Of a stretch of DNA of 64,000 nt, positions 41,445-51,702 are shown piece by piece. Source of the stretch: Tritrichomonas musculus (Eukaryota > Parabasalia > Tritrichomonadida > Tritrichomonadidae); NCBI GenBank assembly GCA_039105265.1, contig JAPFFF010000049.1, positions 744,001 through 808,000 on the forward strand, written 5' to 3'. Both the position numbers and the translations under genes were made by a program. The notes under the pieces were generated by a model that worked only from the letters and a program-made list of their open reading frames with translations, made no database searches and was not told the origin of the DNA. Position 1 is the first letter of the stretch; each line of letters begins with the position of its first letter.

Positions 41445-43418
41445 TGTTATAGTTTTCAATGATGAGTCAATTTGATTTAGTTCTTCTTCCGATTTATCTT
41501 TGATGAATGATTGTAAATGATTCACCTTACCAGCATACACATCACAGCCAACAACAAATAACCAGTCAATCCATTTGGCAATGAAGTTTGGCAATCTGAT
41601 GCCAAAGTTCTTTGTTATCAAACCTTTATCAAGTTTCACACATGATGAAACACTCAAAGGAATCAATCGAGAATTGATAACTGATTTATTACTGACTTTC
41701 TTTTTAATCTTTTGTTCCATTGTTTCAAAATCATAAGTGATATAATGAATTGTAGGCTTCCACTCAAGCTCATATGAAAGACAATACAAATAAACAGGAT
41801 TGTTTAAGATGTGCGGGCAGTAGGGTAAAGCTTCTCGTGATGGAATGAAATCCTTTTTGAATTTACCATCACATTTAGATACATGTCTGTTGAATCTGTC
41901 AATATTGTTATTTCCTTTGTGAATGTATGAACCGCATTGCGGGCATATATGAATGTTTGTTAATGCTTCAGCATTGATGATGTACATTATGTGAAGTATC
42001 TTATCCTTTGAATACAAAAGGGCTGAAAATGTATTGTTTGGTTCGTCAGTGTTATGCCATTGATCCTGTAAATCATAAATATGTTTCTCTTTGTCATATT
42101 CATATATGTTGACATTAATGTTATGATTCTTTGCTGATTCTTTCATTTCTTCAATCGTGATTCCTTTGAATGAGTTTATTAATTGATTTGCTGCTTTTGT
42201 AGGTTTCTTTGTATAGCTCAAACAGTGTTCATCACATAATATTTTCTTTGCTGCTGCTGTTCGGTCAGAGATTTTAAATGTTCGTGTTTCAATAAGTTGT
42301 TTATTCAAACAGCAAGCAAGGAAACGATACCAACATAAACAATCATCAACGTTATCAATAATGATATATTTATTTTTGCCAAACAATTTTGAAACATCAT
42401 CAATCTTACCTGTTATCTTAACAACTCGTGAGATTGTAAATGATACTGACCAAACGATACATAATTTGATGTTTGAAGCTGTAGTTTCATATTCATGAAT
42501 CTTTGATTCAATATACAGTTTAACTTTGTCAACATCTTTACTCTCTCTAACTATTATTGGAATTGATGATTTATAGTTTTTCCAATTAATATCACTTGCT
42601 TCATACGTGTACCTTTCGTTTTCATTCTTGGGTGGTATCTCAAATATGCCTGTCAATTGAAAATATATTTTGAACGGTTTCACTTCTTGTTTAAACACTG
42701 TTTCAGTCAAATATTCATTGATGTCTTCAATTGATGATACACCGTTTTTGTAATATATTTTAATCGGTTCTTTACTGTCTTCATCTAATCGTTCAACCTT
42801 TTCACTATCGTTTGGGAACTGGTCAATAAAATGACTGCATGCTTCTACTGCTTTATCAAAGTTCTCAGGTTCATTGATTATGAAATATGTATCATGTTTT
42901 GAATGAACACCTTTATAGCCAAACTTTTTGATGTATTCAATTAATTCAGCATTTTCATTGTTAAATCGAATGTCTTCATATCGTTGAGGCTGTTTGTTTG
43001 CCTTTGGTGGTAATGGTCTCAATAATATATTATCAGATTTAATTAATTGAAGGGCTTTGTTTAGTGCTTCATGTGCAATTTTAAAACTTGACTCGATTTG
43101 CTTTTGTTTTAGTTGTTGTTCATCATCATCTTCTTCTTCTTCAAATTGTTCCTCTTCCTCCTCCTCTTCTTCTGGTTGTTTCTTCATTCTATTGATGAAT
43201 GCTGTTATAGTTTCATCATTGATGGTTGTTCCTTCATGCTCTTTGAATTGATATGCATTAAGATAATCAGTTATCCTTGATTTGTAAATTGGTTGAGGTC
43301 TTTGAAATGATTCATTATATGATGTTCTTAATGGTGGATTTATTTGAAGTTCATTGTTAAGCCTTTTAATTAAATTAGCAAGATATTTATAATGTTCATT
43401 ATCAAATTCAAATGACAT
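41440..43418 (-). pseudogene. polB: Family B DNA polymerase, N-terminal portion (split by element C)
   Basis: Starts MSFEFDNEHYKYLANLIKR. It holds an acidic Glu run near residue 80-100, a Cys...His block (DDCLCWYRFLACCL ... ILHIMYIINAEAL), a C-x2-C...H...C finger (ICPQCGSYI) and Exo I (YDFETMEQ), and then meets the element C terminus. It is closely similar in layout to the family C polymerase. The remaining part lies at 21732-24126. Confidence 0.85.
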
Positions 43419-43459
43419 TTAGATATAATTAAAAAATCAATTTATTTAAATTTTGAAAA

Positions 43460-43845
43460 ATGTTAAATCAAAAAATAAAAAAAAAATTAGAGTTTTTTTA
43501 TTTCAATGAAATGACTGAATTAATAGAGATAATGAAGCATGTTGATGAAATCCATCATTTGTTAACAATATTAATTGCTAAATCAGATGATAATGAAGCT
43601 TTCAGGAACATTGTAAATGAAGGTTCATTTGACAATGACAATAATGATTCATCAGATGAAGAGAATCAAATAAAAAATGATAAACCAAAACGTGCATTAT
43701 TCAATTCATCAAAGTTCTTGAACGCTCATGACCGTGAATTAGTTATACAGTTCCTTGATGATGAACGAATGAAAGAAATAATGAAACTACCACAACATAA
43801 ACAAGCATCATTTGCAAAACAATTGATTCAAAAGCTTTTAAATAT
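43460..43845 (+). pseudogene. Small acidic protein gene of family B, interrupted by the right A element
   Basis: It begins at 43460 or at the in-frame Met 43511 (MTELIEIMKHVDEIHHLL), diverging from the family B polymerase with 41 bases between starts. It is Asp/Asn/Ser-rich in the middle, with a helical end (ASFAKQLIQKLLN) running into the A terminus. It is unrecognised. It shows that the right A copy also lies in family B sequence. Confidence 0.5.
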
Positions 43846-43927
43846 AGTAGTATACGTTAGGCTGTGCGCCCTTAACGGTCGCCCAGACCTAACCGCACAT
43901 ATGATTTCACCAAGGCCATTTATAAAT
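43846..43927 (+). repeat. Family A terminus (terminal inverted repeat end, right copy)
   Basis: AGTAGTATACGTTAGGCTGT and the following 60 bases equal the left copy's terminus in reverse complement, apart from at most a base or two. The partner TIR is not in the window. Confidence 0.8.
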
Positions 43928-43985
43928 TTTTTTTCTCTATTTTTATTTTTATTTTTATATTTTTTATCTTCATATCAAAAAACAA

Positions 43986-44285
43986 ATGTGGGGAAAAAGA
44001 AGGAACTATATGATCACATTCTGGACACATGAATACCCTAAAGAACTGCCAGATAACTCCACTTATCTATGTACATGTGAGGATACTTGTGAGAATGGCA
44101 GATATCATGGTCATGCATTCATTTATTTCAAAAATCCAGAAGATATGAAGTGTGTTAAGAGCTTATTTGGTCATAATGCTCATTTAGAAGTGCCTCGTAG
44201 AAACAGCTGGTGTATTCGATATATTCTTAATAACAATACGAGAAAACATGACTTCCAAGAATTTGGTGAACGACCATTAGATTAA
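43986..44285 (+). CDS. Rep-like HUH endonuclease domain protein, right copy
   Basis: Identical in sequence to the 99-residue protein at 11198-11497, with the HGH pair in YHGHAFIYF and the IRYI motif III-like stretch. It is the first gene inside the terminus, about 140 bases from the element's first base, in a position suited to acting near an end or origin. The same caution about kinship applies as for the left copy. Confidence 0.6.
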   Translation: MWGKRRNYMITFWTHEYPKELPDNSTYLCTCEDTCENGRYHGHAFIYFKNPEDMKCVKSLFGHNAHLEVPRRNSWCIRYILNNNTRKHDFQEFGERPLD

Positions 44286-44302
44286 TTTTTTGTATTTGAA
44301 AA

Positions 44303-44614
44303 ATGAGCTTTGTTCCATTAAAAGGCTTTATAAATGACTATGAGATTTTAAATAAATACCCTTTCACCATAAGAAATAAGAAGACACGTAAACCATTGAA
44401 AGATTCAAAACACAATGAAGGTTATTTGACGGTTAATTTGAATGGTGTAAATTATTTAAAACACGTTATTATTGCCAAACAATTTTTGCCTCACGATGAT
44501 CCTGTTCATAAAAAAGAAGTCGATCATAAAAACCGCAATCGTAAAGATAACCGTCTATGTAATTTACGATGGGTAACGCATTCTGAAAACAATTATAATC
44601 GTAAAATGCCGTAA
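44303..44614 (+). CDS. NUMOD4-HNH endonuclease, right copy
   Basis: Same 103-residue protein as at 10869-11180 with a single residue difference (His for Asn near residue 64), outside the HNH site. It starts 17 bases after the Rep-like stop. Confidence 0.83.
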   Translation: MSFVPLKGFINDYEILNKYPFTIRNKKTRKPLKDSKHNEGYLTVNLNGVNYLKHVIIAKQFLPHDDPVHKKEVDHKNRNRKDNRLCNLRWVTHSENNYNRKMP

Positions 44615-44630
44615 TTTATTTTTATTCAAA

Positions 44631-45504
44631 ATGTCAGATATAATAATTATTCAAGGTCAAATTCGTTTTAATCCACCTATAACAAATCAAAAAGTTACAG
44701 ATTTGAAAAGAGAACACAATTTTAAATATATAGATATCACAAATAATTATGTGACATGTTTAGTGCCCTATAATAGGATACCAGCAAAGGGGTTTAGGGA
44801 TGAATTAGAAATATTTGCGAATAATATGAAGGGCAAATTATTTAGAGAACGTTTTAGTGGTGAAATTTTGGCCTATAAAGGATCGCCTAATGCTAAATCT
44901 GCTTGGCGTTATTTCATTAAATATGGGAAGGTGCAAAGTGACAATAATGCTGCCTTTAAGTTCATAAAATATTATAAGCCCAAACCAAAAAGACATGCAA
45001 AATGGGTGAAGCCAGAGCATGATGATGCATTACCGCCACCTCAAGAAGAGCCATCACAAAATAAAACAATCTTTCAGAAAAAGTCATCGTCTTCGGCCAA
45101 ACCTATACTTAAAAAGTTGGCATCTTCATCGTCTTCTTCTCAAACATCTACATTATCATCAAGCGGTACATCAAGAGCGCCATCTCCTCCCCCACCCCCA
45201 CAAACATCCCCTCAATCATCAAAACAAACATCAAGGCACACATCAAGACCACCAACACCTCCAATGGATCTAGACCAATTTATTGATTATAATGCAATCA
45301 CTGATAATAATTCGCAATTAGAATCAAAAGAAGTATATCCATATCTAAAACTATTAGTAGAAAAAGGAAAAAAGGTGAAAAGAATAGGACATGTAGCCTT
45401 ATTGCCTCCTGATTGGTTTTATTATCTATATGAGAATCCGAAACAAGAAGCAGTGGACTCTCTCTTTGAGTATCTTAGTAAAGCTCCACAGTTTAATAAA
45501 AAAC
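44631..45504 (+). pseudogene. Adenain-like protease gene, 5' part, interrupted by a hAT-like element
   Basis: Holds the N-terminal unrecognised domain and the Ser/Pro linker of the protease described at 9389-10852. The coding sequence runs into the hAT-like element at 45505, so the catalytic half lies on the far side of the insertion. The upstream TTTATTTTTATTCAAA motif is kept. Confidence 0.85.
45497..45504. repeat. hAT target-site duplication, left (TAAAAAAC)
   Basis: Repeated exactly at 46747-46754; single in the empty site of the left A copy. Confidence 0.9.
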
Positions 45505-46746
45505 TAGGGTTGCATAGGGTCAAAAAATTGAAGAAGTGGGCAGCCCACTGGGCAATTGAGCCTCAAAAATTATGATGATGTGATGTGATCAATTGTACAA
45601 TGTAAAGGCCACTTTTTAAGGACATCATTAAAGTGTGAACTTTTCGGTATTGAATAAAAGCATAAAATATATATCAATACTTCCAAATTATGAAAATGAT
45701 GATATTTGTTCTGAATTTGATTGCTAGTTGTGGAATGTAGTTGCATTTGAATCTATTAATTCATCATTTTTATTATTATTTGAACTAAAAAAAATCGGTA
45801 ATGTGCCCTTTGTTCATGGAATTCTTTTTATTTATTTTGTGAATTCTGTTAATTAAAATGTCTTTTTTAAAAATTATATCTTTTCTTAATTATTTTAAAC
45901 AATATATTTATATATTATATTTTATAATGAGTATCTATTTTTAATATGTAATAATATAATGATTAAATATACTTTAAACGAGAATATTCATAAATATTTA
46001 TTTTTTTTAATTTATTAAATTATTCAATAATAAAAATAAAATTATTTTAATTTATTTAATATTTTATTTACATTTTATATGATTATTAAATATATTGATA
46101 TTTATTTCACTTTATTATCCTAATTTTATGATTATTTTAATGAAATATCTTGCCAAAAATCCATTCCAAACTTTATTTTATTTATATACAAAAATATGTT
46201 TGAATTTTTTATTTTATCAAACACAATAATCAATTAATATCATATATTAAAGAAAAGATAATGATTTAAAAAGAAAAATATTAAAAATAGCTTTTGAATT
46301 TATCATATAACTTCCCTTGGGCTAGCCCAGCCCCGATTAAAAAGGATTGAAAAAATGGGCTATCGTCGCTGCCCAGCCACTTTGCCCAGGGCAAATTTTT
46401 ATTTTTTAACTGAAAAATTGAATGAAAACATAGAAAAGTATCCAGCCCAATAGAATTTATAAATAACAACAGAATTTATCTTTGAAAAAATTGAATATAT
46501 AAACAAATAAATAAAAAAATAAAAACTCCAAAATATCTATTTTAATTTTAATTATATTTTATTATTTTTATGCAAAACAACATATTTAAAATATACATAT
46601 TTTTAAGAAAAGTTAAATATAATTAATAGGGTTGCAAAACAACATATTTAAATATATTCAACAAATAATTTGCTTATACCCGTTGGGTTATCAAAATAAC
46701 TTGGGTGGGCAGCTTTTTTGCCCAAACCGTGCCAAATGCAACCCTA
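45505..46746. mobile_element. Non-autonomous hAT-like transposon, 1242 bp
   Basis: The ends are TAGGGTTGCAT and ATGCAACCCTA, a perfect 11-bp inverted repeat, flanked by the 8-bp duplication TAAAAAAC (45497-45504 and 46747-46754). The uninterrupted sequence in the left A copy (about 9978-9995) has one copy of that 8-mer, which confirms the empty site. An 8-bp duplication and a T/CAGGGTTG-type end are typical of hAT. Subterminal GGGCAGCCCACTGGGC-like and TGCCCAGCCACTTTGCCCAG-like repeats lie near both ends. The interior is AT-rich and has no transposase-length frame, so it would depend on a transposase made elsewhere. Confidence 0.88.
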
Positions 46747-46754
46747 TAAAAAAC
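46747..46754. repeat. hAT target-site duplication, right (TAAAAAAC)
   Basis: Second copy of the 8-mer, resuming the protease gene sequence. Confidence 0.9.
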
Positions 46755-47344
46755 CAATTGATTATTATGATTGCATTGTAATTCCTGCTGAACTAGAGGA
46801 ACATTGGATATTAATAGTAATCGATAATGGCAATAAAGATATCGGTGTATATGATTCAAACATGAAAGCATACCGGGATATCGGTAAAATAATGAATAAA
46901 TTCTTGAAATCACAAGGCATTAATCATAAATATCCAATGAGATATAATCGTGTTCCTAAACAAAATAATGATATTGATTGTGCTATATTAATGATGCAAA
47001 ATGCAAGGATATTATTGCATGATGGTAAATGGCCTTATCCAATAGATGACGTACCTAATATTAGACAAAGAATTGCACGTGAATTAAAGAGCAAATCATT
47101 AGAAACAGCTGCCCTCCCACCTACACCACCAAGTTTTCAAAAACATTCTAACAACACAGAAAAACCGACTCTTCCCAAAAAAAAAATGAGTCAAGCTGAG
47201 AAGGAAAGAATCGAACAAGAGACTTATAATTATTTTATTAAAAAAGGTGCATATCATTTAGCTAAATCATATAAATACCCTTATTGGAATGTTCATGAAG
47301 ATGTAGAATCTGGTGTACCAAAAGATAAATCAAAAAGAATGTAA
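46747..47344 (+). pseudogene. Adenain-like protease gene, 3' (catalytic) part, separated by the hAT-like element
   Basis: Carries the catalytic signature (EEHWILIVI, IGVYDSN, QNNDIDCAILMM) and the basic tail. It is cut off from its own start by the insertion. The left A copy keeps the gene open. Confidence 0.85.
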
Positions 47345-47369
47345 ATTAAAAATTTTTTAATAAATAAAA

Positions 47370-47738
47370 ATGCCAGAATTAATTTTGCCAATTGAATGTT
47401 CACTTTATTTTAATAAAACATTGAAAAAGACAGAAATATCTGAATTATCAGAAATTTGTAAATCAAAGTTTAAATTATCAAACAAAAAAATAATCTTTAC
47501 TGATTGGGCAAAGAAATTTGATTGGGATGATTATGAGGACGTTAAAGAAATATTGAATTTAGTGGCCAAATATTGTTCAGTACATAAAATCACACTTTTT
47601 GGATCGATAATTGGTTATATAGGTGAAAGGAATGAAAATATGGTCAAATCGAAAGCCTATCAGATTCAATTGAAAAAGGGAGATATAATTCCAAAGGAAA
47701 TAATTCTTCATGCTAGTAAATCAAGAAAGAATAAGTAA
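47370..47738 (+). CDS. Small alpha-beta protein, right copy, 122 aa
   Basis: Reads the same as 8995-9363. It starts 25 bases after the protease stop and is followed 20 bases later by the 323-residue gene, in the virion-side run. Function unknown. Confidence 0.5.
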   Translation: MPELILPIECSLYFNKTLKKTEISELSEICKSKFKLSNKKIIFTDWAKKFDWDDYEDVKEILNLVAKYCSVHKITLFGSIIGYIGERNENMVKSKAYQIQLKKGDIIPKEIILHASKSRKNK

Positions 47739-47758
47739 GATATTTATTTTTAGTCAAA

Positions 47759-48730
47759 ATGGAGTTACCGCCAAGAGTTAAAACACAACACCCTAATCGT
47801 GAAAATATTGTACATGATGCTAACGTTCCTGTCCCAATTGAGACTGCTTTTTTCTTAGAGGACTCACAAAGAGATCCAAGCAAATTTAATCGTTTTTATT
47901 TCAATTTTCCTGGTGATTGGTCAACGTCAAACAAAGGCGAAACAATTGTGGGTGTAAGGTCAATGTGGCTCGTTTCAAAAAGACGAAAACTTGAATTCAC
48001 AATTAGAATTGCTAAATATGTAAAAAAGATGTTTCAATCTATTGTGGGGAATACGACAAATGAAAAAATAACCAATATGCAAACATCAGATGGTTATAAA
48101 AATAGTATTAAAATCAAAGAAATAAAAGTAATTGACTGGCTCTCAACAGAAAGAGATTTCAGAGGTTTTTTTGAAGCAGTACACAATTCATTGAAAAATT
48201 ATATCTCATCTTTATGGAAGGATCCTTATGAAATATTTGAACAATCTGATCTTGATGTTTTGAATAGAGATATACAAACTGACGGTTATTATGACGATAG
48301 AGGGTTTCATGAAAAAATATATTCTGAACGAAACAATAATCCTTTAGATCCATACGGTTGTGCTTTCAAATTGAAAGAAATAAACAAAGATTTTGAAGAA
48401 GTATTCAATATTGGTGACGAACCTACTCAAAATAAAAAGAATGTATATTTTGATTTCTGGGATGACGTTCTAACTTTTGATAATATTTGGGATCGTCATT
48501 CATGTAAAGTTTATTCTTCACTTGGCGAGCAATCATTACATAATTATATCGGTAATTCACAAATTTATTATAATCCTATCAAATATTTTAAATTGAATTC
48601 CTCTGATCAACGGTTTTGGATTGAATTATATTCTGCCAGACAATACAATGCCCCCGTTAAATTACCCAATGGAGAAACTTTTGTCATGGAAATGCAGTTC
48701 TTGCCTTATAATAAGATGTTATACGTTTAA
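47759..48730 (+). CDS. Unrecognised virion-block protein, right copy, 323 aa
   Basis: Same protein as 8003-8974. The strand-rich start (FNRFYFNFPGDW, VGVRSMW) may be a jelly-roll part. TATTTTTAGTCAAA directly precedes the ATG, a variant of the T-rich motif seen before other virion-side genes. Confidence 0.55.
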   Translation: MELPPRVKTQHPNRENIVHDANVPVPIETAFFLEDSQRDPSKFNRFYFNFPGDWSTSNKGETIVGVRSMWLVSKRRKLEFTIRIAKYVKKMFQSIVGNTTNEKITNMQTSDGYKNSIKIKEIKVIDWLSTERDFRGFFEAVHNSLKNYISSLWKDPYEIFEQSDLDVLNRDIQTDGYYDDRGFHEKIYSERNNNPLDPYGCAFKLKEINKDFEEVFNIGDEPTQNKKNVYFDFWDDVLTFDNIWDRHSCKVYSSLGEQSLHNYIGNSQIYYNPIKYFKLNSSDQRFWIELYSARQYNAPVKLPNGETFVMEMQFLPYNKMLYV

Positions 48731-48740
48731 TTTATAGAAA

Positions 48741-49883
48741 ATGACATCACTTGCAGAATTATTTAAGGAATATCCATATCGTGGTCCAGCTTTTGAAAAA
48801 CATGCACTTGAAAAAGGTTATTCGAAAAAAGAGATAAGGAAATTTCAATCAGAATCCGTTGTTCATGATCAAAAAGTGCCAACTCCTAAATATATACCTA
48901 TCGTATCGTCTCATTCCGGAGGTTTTCAGATGGATACGTTTATAAACGATAAAGGAGCTAACGGTTTGAATTATTTGATGCTTATCAATATAAATACCCG
49001 TAAAGCTTATGCATATCCGATGAGAGGGAAAGGGGCGTTACAGGTCAAATCAGCATTGAATAAATTCATCAAGGAAGAACCAAATTGCCATTCAATCGCT
49101 TCAGATCAAGATGCTGCTTATTTATCAGACGAAGTGACATCTTGGATGAAAAGTCATAAAATTATATATACGACTACAACGGATGATAATCACAATAATT
49201 TAGGAATAATAAACCGTTTTATGAGAACGATAAGAGATTTAGCCGTTAACAAAAATTTGTTAGATGCCGATATATGGAAAGATATATCAAAAGAAGGTGA
49301 ATTAACACACAAACCTACAAGAAATATTTCACCAAAAGAAATGCAGTCATTAATGTCAGCATATAATGAATCATATCATACTAAAATAAAAACAGCCCCC
49401 AATAAAATGACAGCCAAAGACGAACAGAAATATATTTTGAAAAATAAAACGCAAGCAAACCCTTATGATTTCAAAGAAGGTGATAAAGTACGTATCGTAG
49501 AAGAAAAAACGATTAAAAATAAAAAACGAAGAATGGTTAGCAATCAAGCATATACAGTTGATTCAAAATCTGGTAATTTATTCAAAATTGCTGCTAACGA
49601 TAGATCTGTAAACGATTATCCTGGATACAAAATAGTTAAGGCGAAAGGATTTGTTCCTATGGCCAAAACATTGAAAGACGGCAAAAGAGGGAACATAGAG
49701 GAGATTTTAGGGTATAATAATGCAAATGACCAATACAAGGTCAAATGGGATGATGGAAGTCAAGGGTATACATATGCCAAAAGTATGAGAGAAGGAAATC
49801 CAACAATATTATCACGTTTAGAACGAATGTATTGGGTGAAAACAGGTGAAAACATACCAGTTAAAATCAGAAAATACATTTAA
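48741..49883 (+). CDS. RVE-type integrase, right copy, 380 aa
   Basis: Same protein as 6850-7992, with an RNase H-fold core and a chromodomain-like C-terminal segment. It begins 10 bases after the previous stop. The open frame in both copies is consistent with recent activity of the family. Confidence 0.87.
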   Translation: MTSLAELFKEYPYRGPAFEKHALEKGYSKKEIRKFQSESVVHDQKVPTPKYIPIVSSHSGGFQMDTFINDKGANGLNYLMLININTRKAYAYPMRGKGALQVKSALNKFIKEEPNCHSIASDQDAAYLSDEVTSWMKSHKIIYTTTTDDNHNNLGIINRFMRTIRDLAVNKNLLDADIWKDISKEGELTHKPTRNISPKEMQSLMSAYNESYHTKIKTAPNKMTAKDEQKYILKNKTQANPYDFKEGDKVRIVEEKTIKNKKRRMVSNQAYTVDSKSGNLFKIAANDRSVNDYPGYKIVKAKGFVPMAKTLKDGKRGNIEEILGYNNANDQYKVKWDDGSQGYTYAKSMREGNPTILSRLERMYWVKTGENIPVKIRKYI

Positions 49884-49897
49884 TTATTCTTAATCAA

Positions 49898-50755
49898 ATG
49901 AAAGGAAATATTATTCAAAAAGTTGAAGAATTAATCAATGAGACACTCAGAAAAAGTATGAGAGAAATTGAGGGCGCTTTGATCAAACCATTATCAGAAA
50001 ATTATCCGTTTTCATCAAATGGGATATACTTTTTGATTGGACGTCCTGGTGCTGGCAAAAGTTATTGGATTTGGCGCCATATTATGATTACAGAAAGATT
50101 ATTTAAACATCCATATTATCATAAAATTTATTTCTGCTCAACGTCTGGTAAAATGGATAAAACCGCCGAAGTTTTGAATAAAAAGATTCAAACAAAAATA
50201 ATTTATGTCTCAGAAAAACAATTGATGAGCGTTCTTCAGAAACATTTGAAAAGGAAAATAAAATATTATGCACTTGTCAAACATATCCTCTCAAAAATGA
50301 AAGAAACGTCTGATGAGATGAGGCGTTTAATTGAAAAGCATCATTTAACTGACCTTCAAGATAAAATCATTTATATTGCCAGTAAGCTTTGTAAATATGG
50401 AACCGCCTCTTATCCATTCAATACTCTGATTATTCTTGATGATTGTGCTGGTTCAGATTTATTGAAAAACGGTAATTCAGAATTTATTAAATTATTGACA
50501 AAGACAAGACATTATAACATAACGTGCATAATGGCATTTCAAACGATAAGATTTGTGCACATAAATGCTAAACGTATGGCAACCGATATTATCTGTTATA
50601 GCGGTTATTCAGAAGAAGATTTCACCTCTTTATTGCAGCAAACAAATAACAACTTAAATACAAAGGCAACTGTGCAAGAATACTTGCAACATAGAGAACC
50701 GCATGACAAATTTATCATGAACATAACTGCAAACAAATACTATTTTGAATCTTAA
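49898..50755 (+). CDS. Packaging ATPase, right copy, 285 aa
   Basis: Same as 5978-6835 (Walker A GRPGAGKS at 48-55, Walker B LIILDD at 177-182). It starts 14 bases after the integrase stop. Confidence 0.88.
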   Translation: MKGNIIQKVEELINETLRKSMREIEGALIKPLSENYPFSSNGIYFLIGRPGAGKSYWIWRHIMITERLFKHPYYHKIYFCSTSGKMDKTAEVLNKKIQTKIIYVSEKQLMSVLQKHLKRKIKYYALVKHILSKMKETSDEMRRLIEKHHLTDLQDKIIYIASKLCKYGTASYPFNTLIILDDCAGSDLLKNGNSEFIKLLTKTRHYNITCIMAFQTIRFVHINAKRMATDIICYSGYSEEDFTSLLQQTNNNLNTKATVQEYLQHREPHDKFIMNITANKYYFES

Positions 50756-50774
50756 ACGTTTTATTGAATTTTAA

Positions 50775-51173
50775 ATGGGATTATTTAGAAAATGGGCGAG
50801 AAGAAGTATTGGCCTTGGAAGTCAATTATTAATGGGAGCAGCAAATTCAGCAACAGGAGGATTAGCAGGTAAATTAGCGGATAATGCAACAGGAATAATG
50901 AAAAATCAATCAGGATTAATAGGCAAAACAATGGGTAGTTTAGGCAAAGCATTTTTAAGCGATAATATGAGAAACAAAATCTCAAATGTAGCGGATGCAG
51001 CAATAAAATACATTCCAAAAGGCAACGTAAGAGAAGCATTAACAAAAATCAATAATCATGCACAAGGAAGAGATGAAAACTATAAAATGCCAAAACCCGC
51101 TAAAACAGAATCGAGTAGTTCAAATAATTCACCAGCACCTATAAATCATGTACATTCATCAAATTATGAATAA
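50775..51173 (+). CDS. Small amphipathic virion-type protein, right copy, 132 aa
   Basis: Same as 5560-5958. The start codon is preceded by GTTTTATTGAATTTTAA, nearly the same as before the next gene (TTTTATTGAGTTTTAA at 51187-51202), supporting a shared late-type promoter element. Confidence 0.55.
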   Translation: MGLFRKWARRSIGLGSQLLMGAANSATGGLAGKLADNATGIMKNQSGLIGKTMGSLGKAFLSDNMRNKISNVADAAIKYIPKGNVREALTKINNHAQGRDENYKMPKPAKTESSSSNNSPAPINHVHSSNYE

Positions 51174-51186
51174 TAAGAAAAGTCAA

Positions 51187-51202
51187 TTTTATTGAGTTTT
51201 AA
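51187..51202 (+). promoter_or_regulatory. T-rich start-proximal motif (virion-side class)
   Basis: TTTTATTGAGTTTTAA abuts the ATG. Close variants precede 44631 (TTTTTATTCAAA), 47759 (TTTTTAGTCAAA), 50775 (TTTTATTGAATTTTAA) and 51703 (TTTTTTATTCAAGAA). It recurs in structural genes and is absent before the helicase and PolB. The promoter role is inferred. Confidence 0.5.
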
Positions 51203-51685
51203 ATGTCAAAACACTTAACAGGCTCAAAACGTTTAGCGGTTATTCAAAGGTGGATAAATGGCCATGACGATCCAGATTGGGAGGTTTTGCCAACTCGAAA
51301 GCAAGGAAAGTATATTGTTAAAAAGCGAGAAACACCAATAGAAGAAGAAAAAGAAGAGAAAACTCCAGAAAATGAAGAGAACGAAGTTTTTGAAGAGGAA
51401 GAAGAAAAACCCAAAATGCAAAAACAAAAGTCGAAAAAACTCACAAAAAGTCAAGAAATCGATCCAACGATAAACCTTGAAATCTTAAATCAACTCAAAT
51501 TACTGGGTGATGAAATCAAACGCAAAAGAGAAAAGAAAGAACAAAAACGATTAATTGAAGAAGTAATCTCAAAGAAAACTCCAGCACCAAAACAAGCACC
51601 TCCTCCTCCAATACAAGAAGAAGAATATTATGAATCACCAATTCCAAGACAAAGACGAAACAGAATCTTTGATGATATATATTAA
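51203..51685 (+). CDS. Globular-plus-charged-tail protein, right copy, 160 aa
   Basis: Same as 5048-5530 with two residue differences near the C-terminus (YESPIPRQ against YEPPISRQ). It is placed between the amphipathic protein and the capsid protein. Confidence 0.6.
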   Translation: MSKHLTGSKRLAVIQRWINGHDDPDWEVLPTRKQGKYIVKKRETPIEEEKEEKTPENEENEVFEEEEEKPKMQKQKSKKLTKSQEIDPTINLEILNQLKLLGDEIKRKREKKEQKRLIEEVISKKTPAPKQAPPPPIQEEEYYESPIPRQRRNRIFDDIY

Positions 51686-51702
51686 CTTTTTTTATTCAAG
51701 AA

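Noticed and set aside
46281-46469. 62-codon open frame inside the hAT-like element
   Set aside because: Too short for a transposase, no BED finger or hATC-like residues, AT-rich composition; treated as chance.
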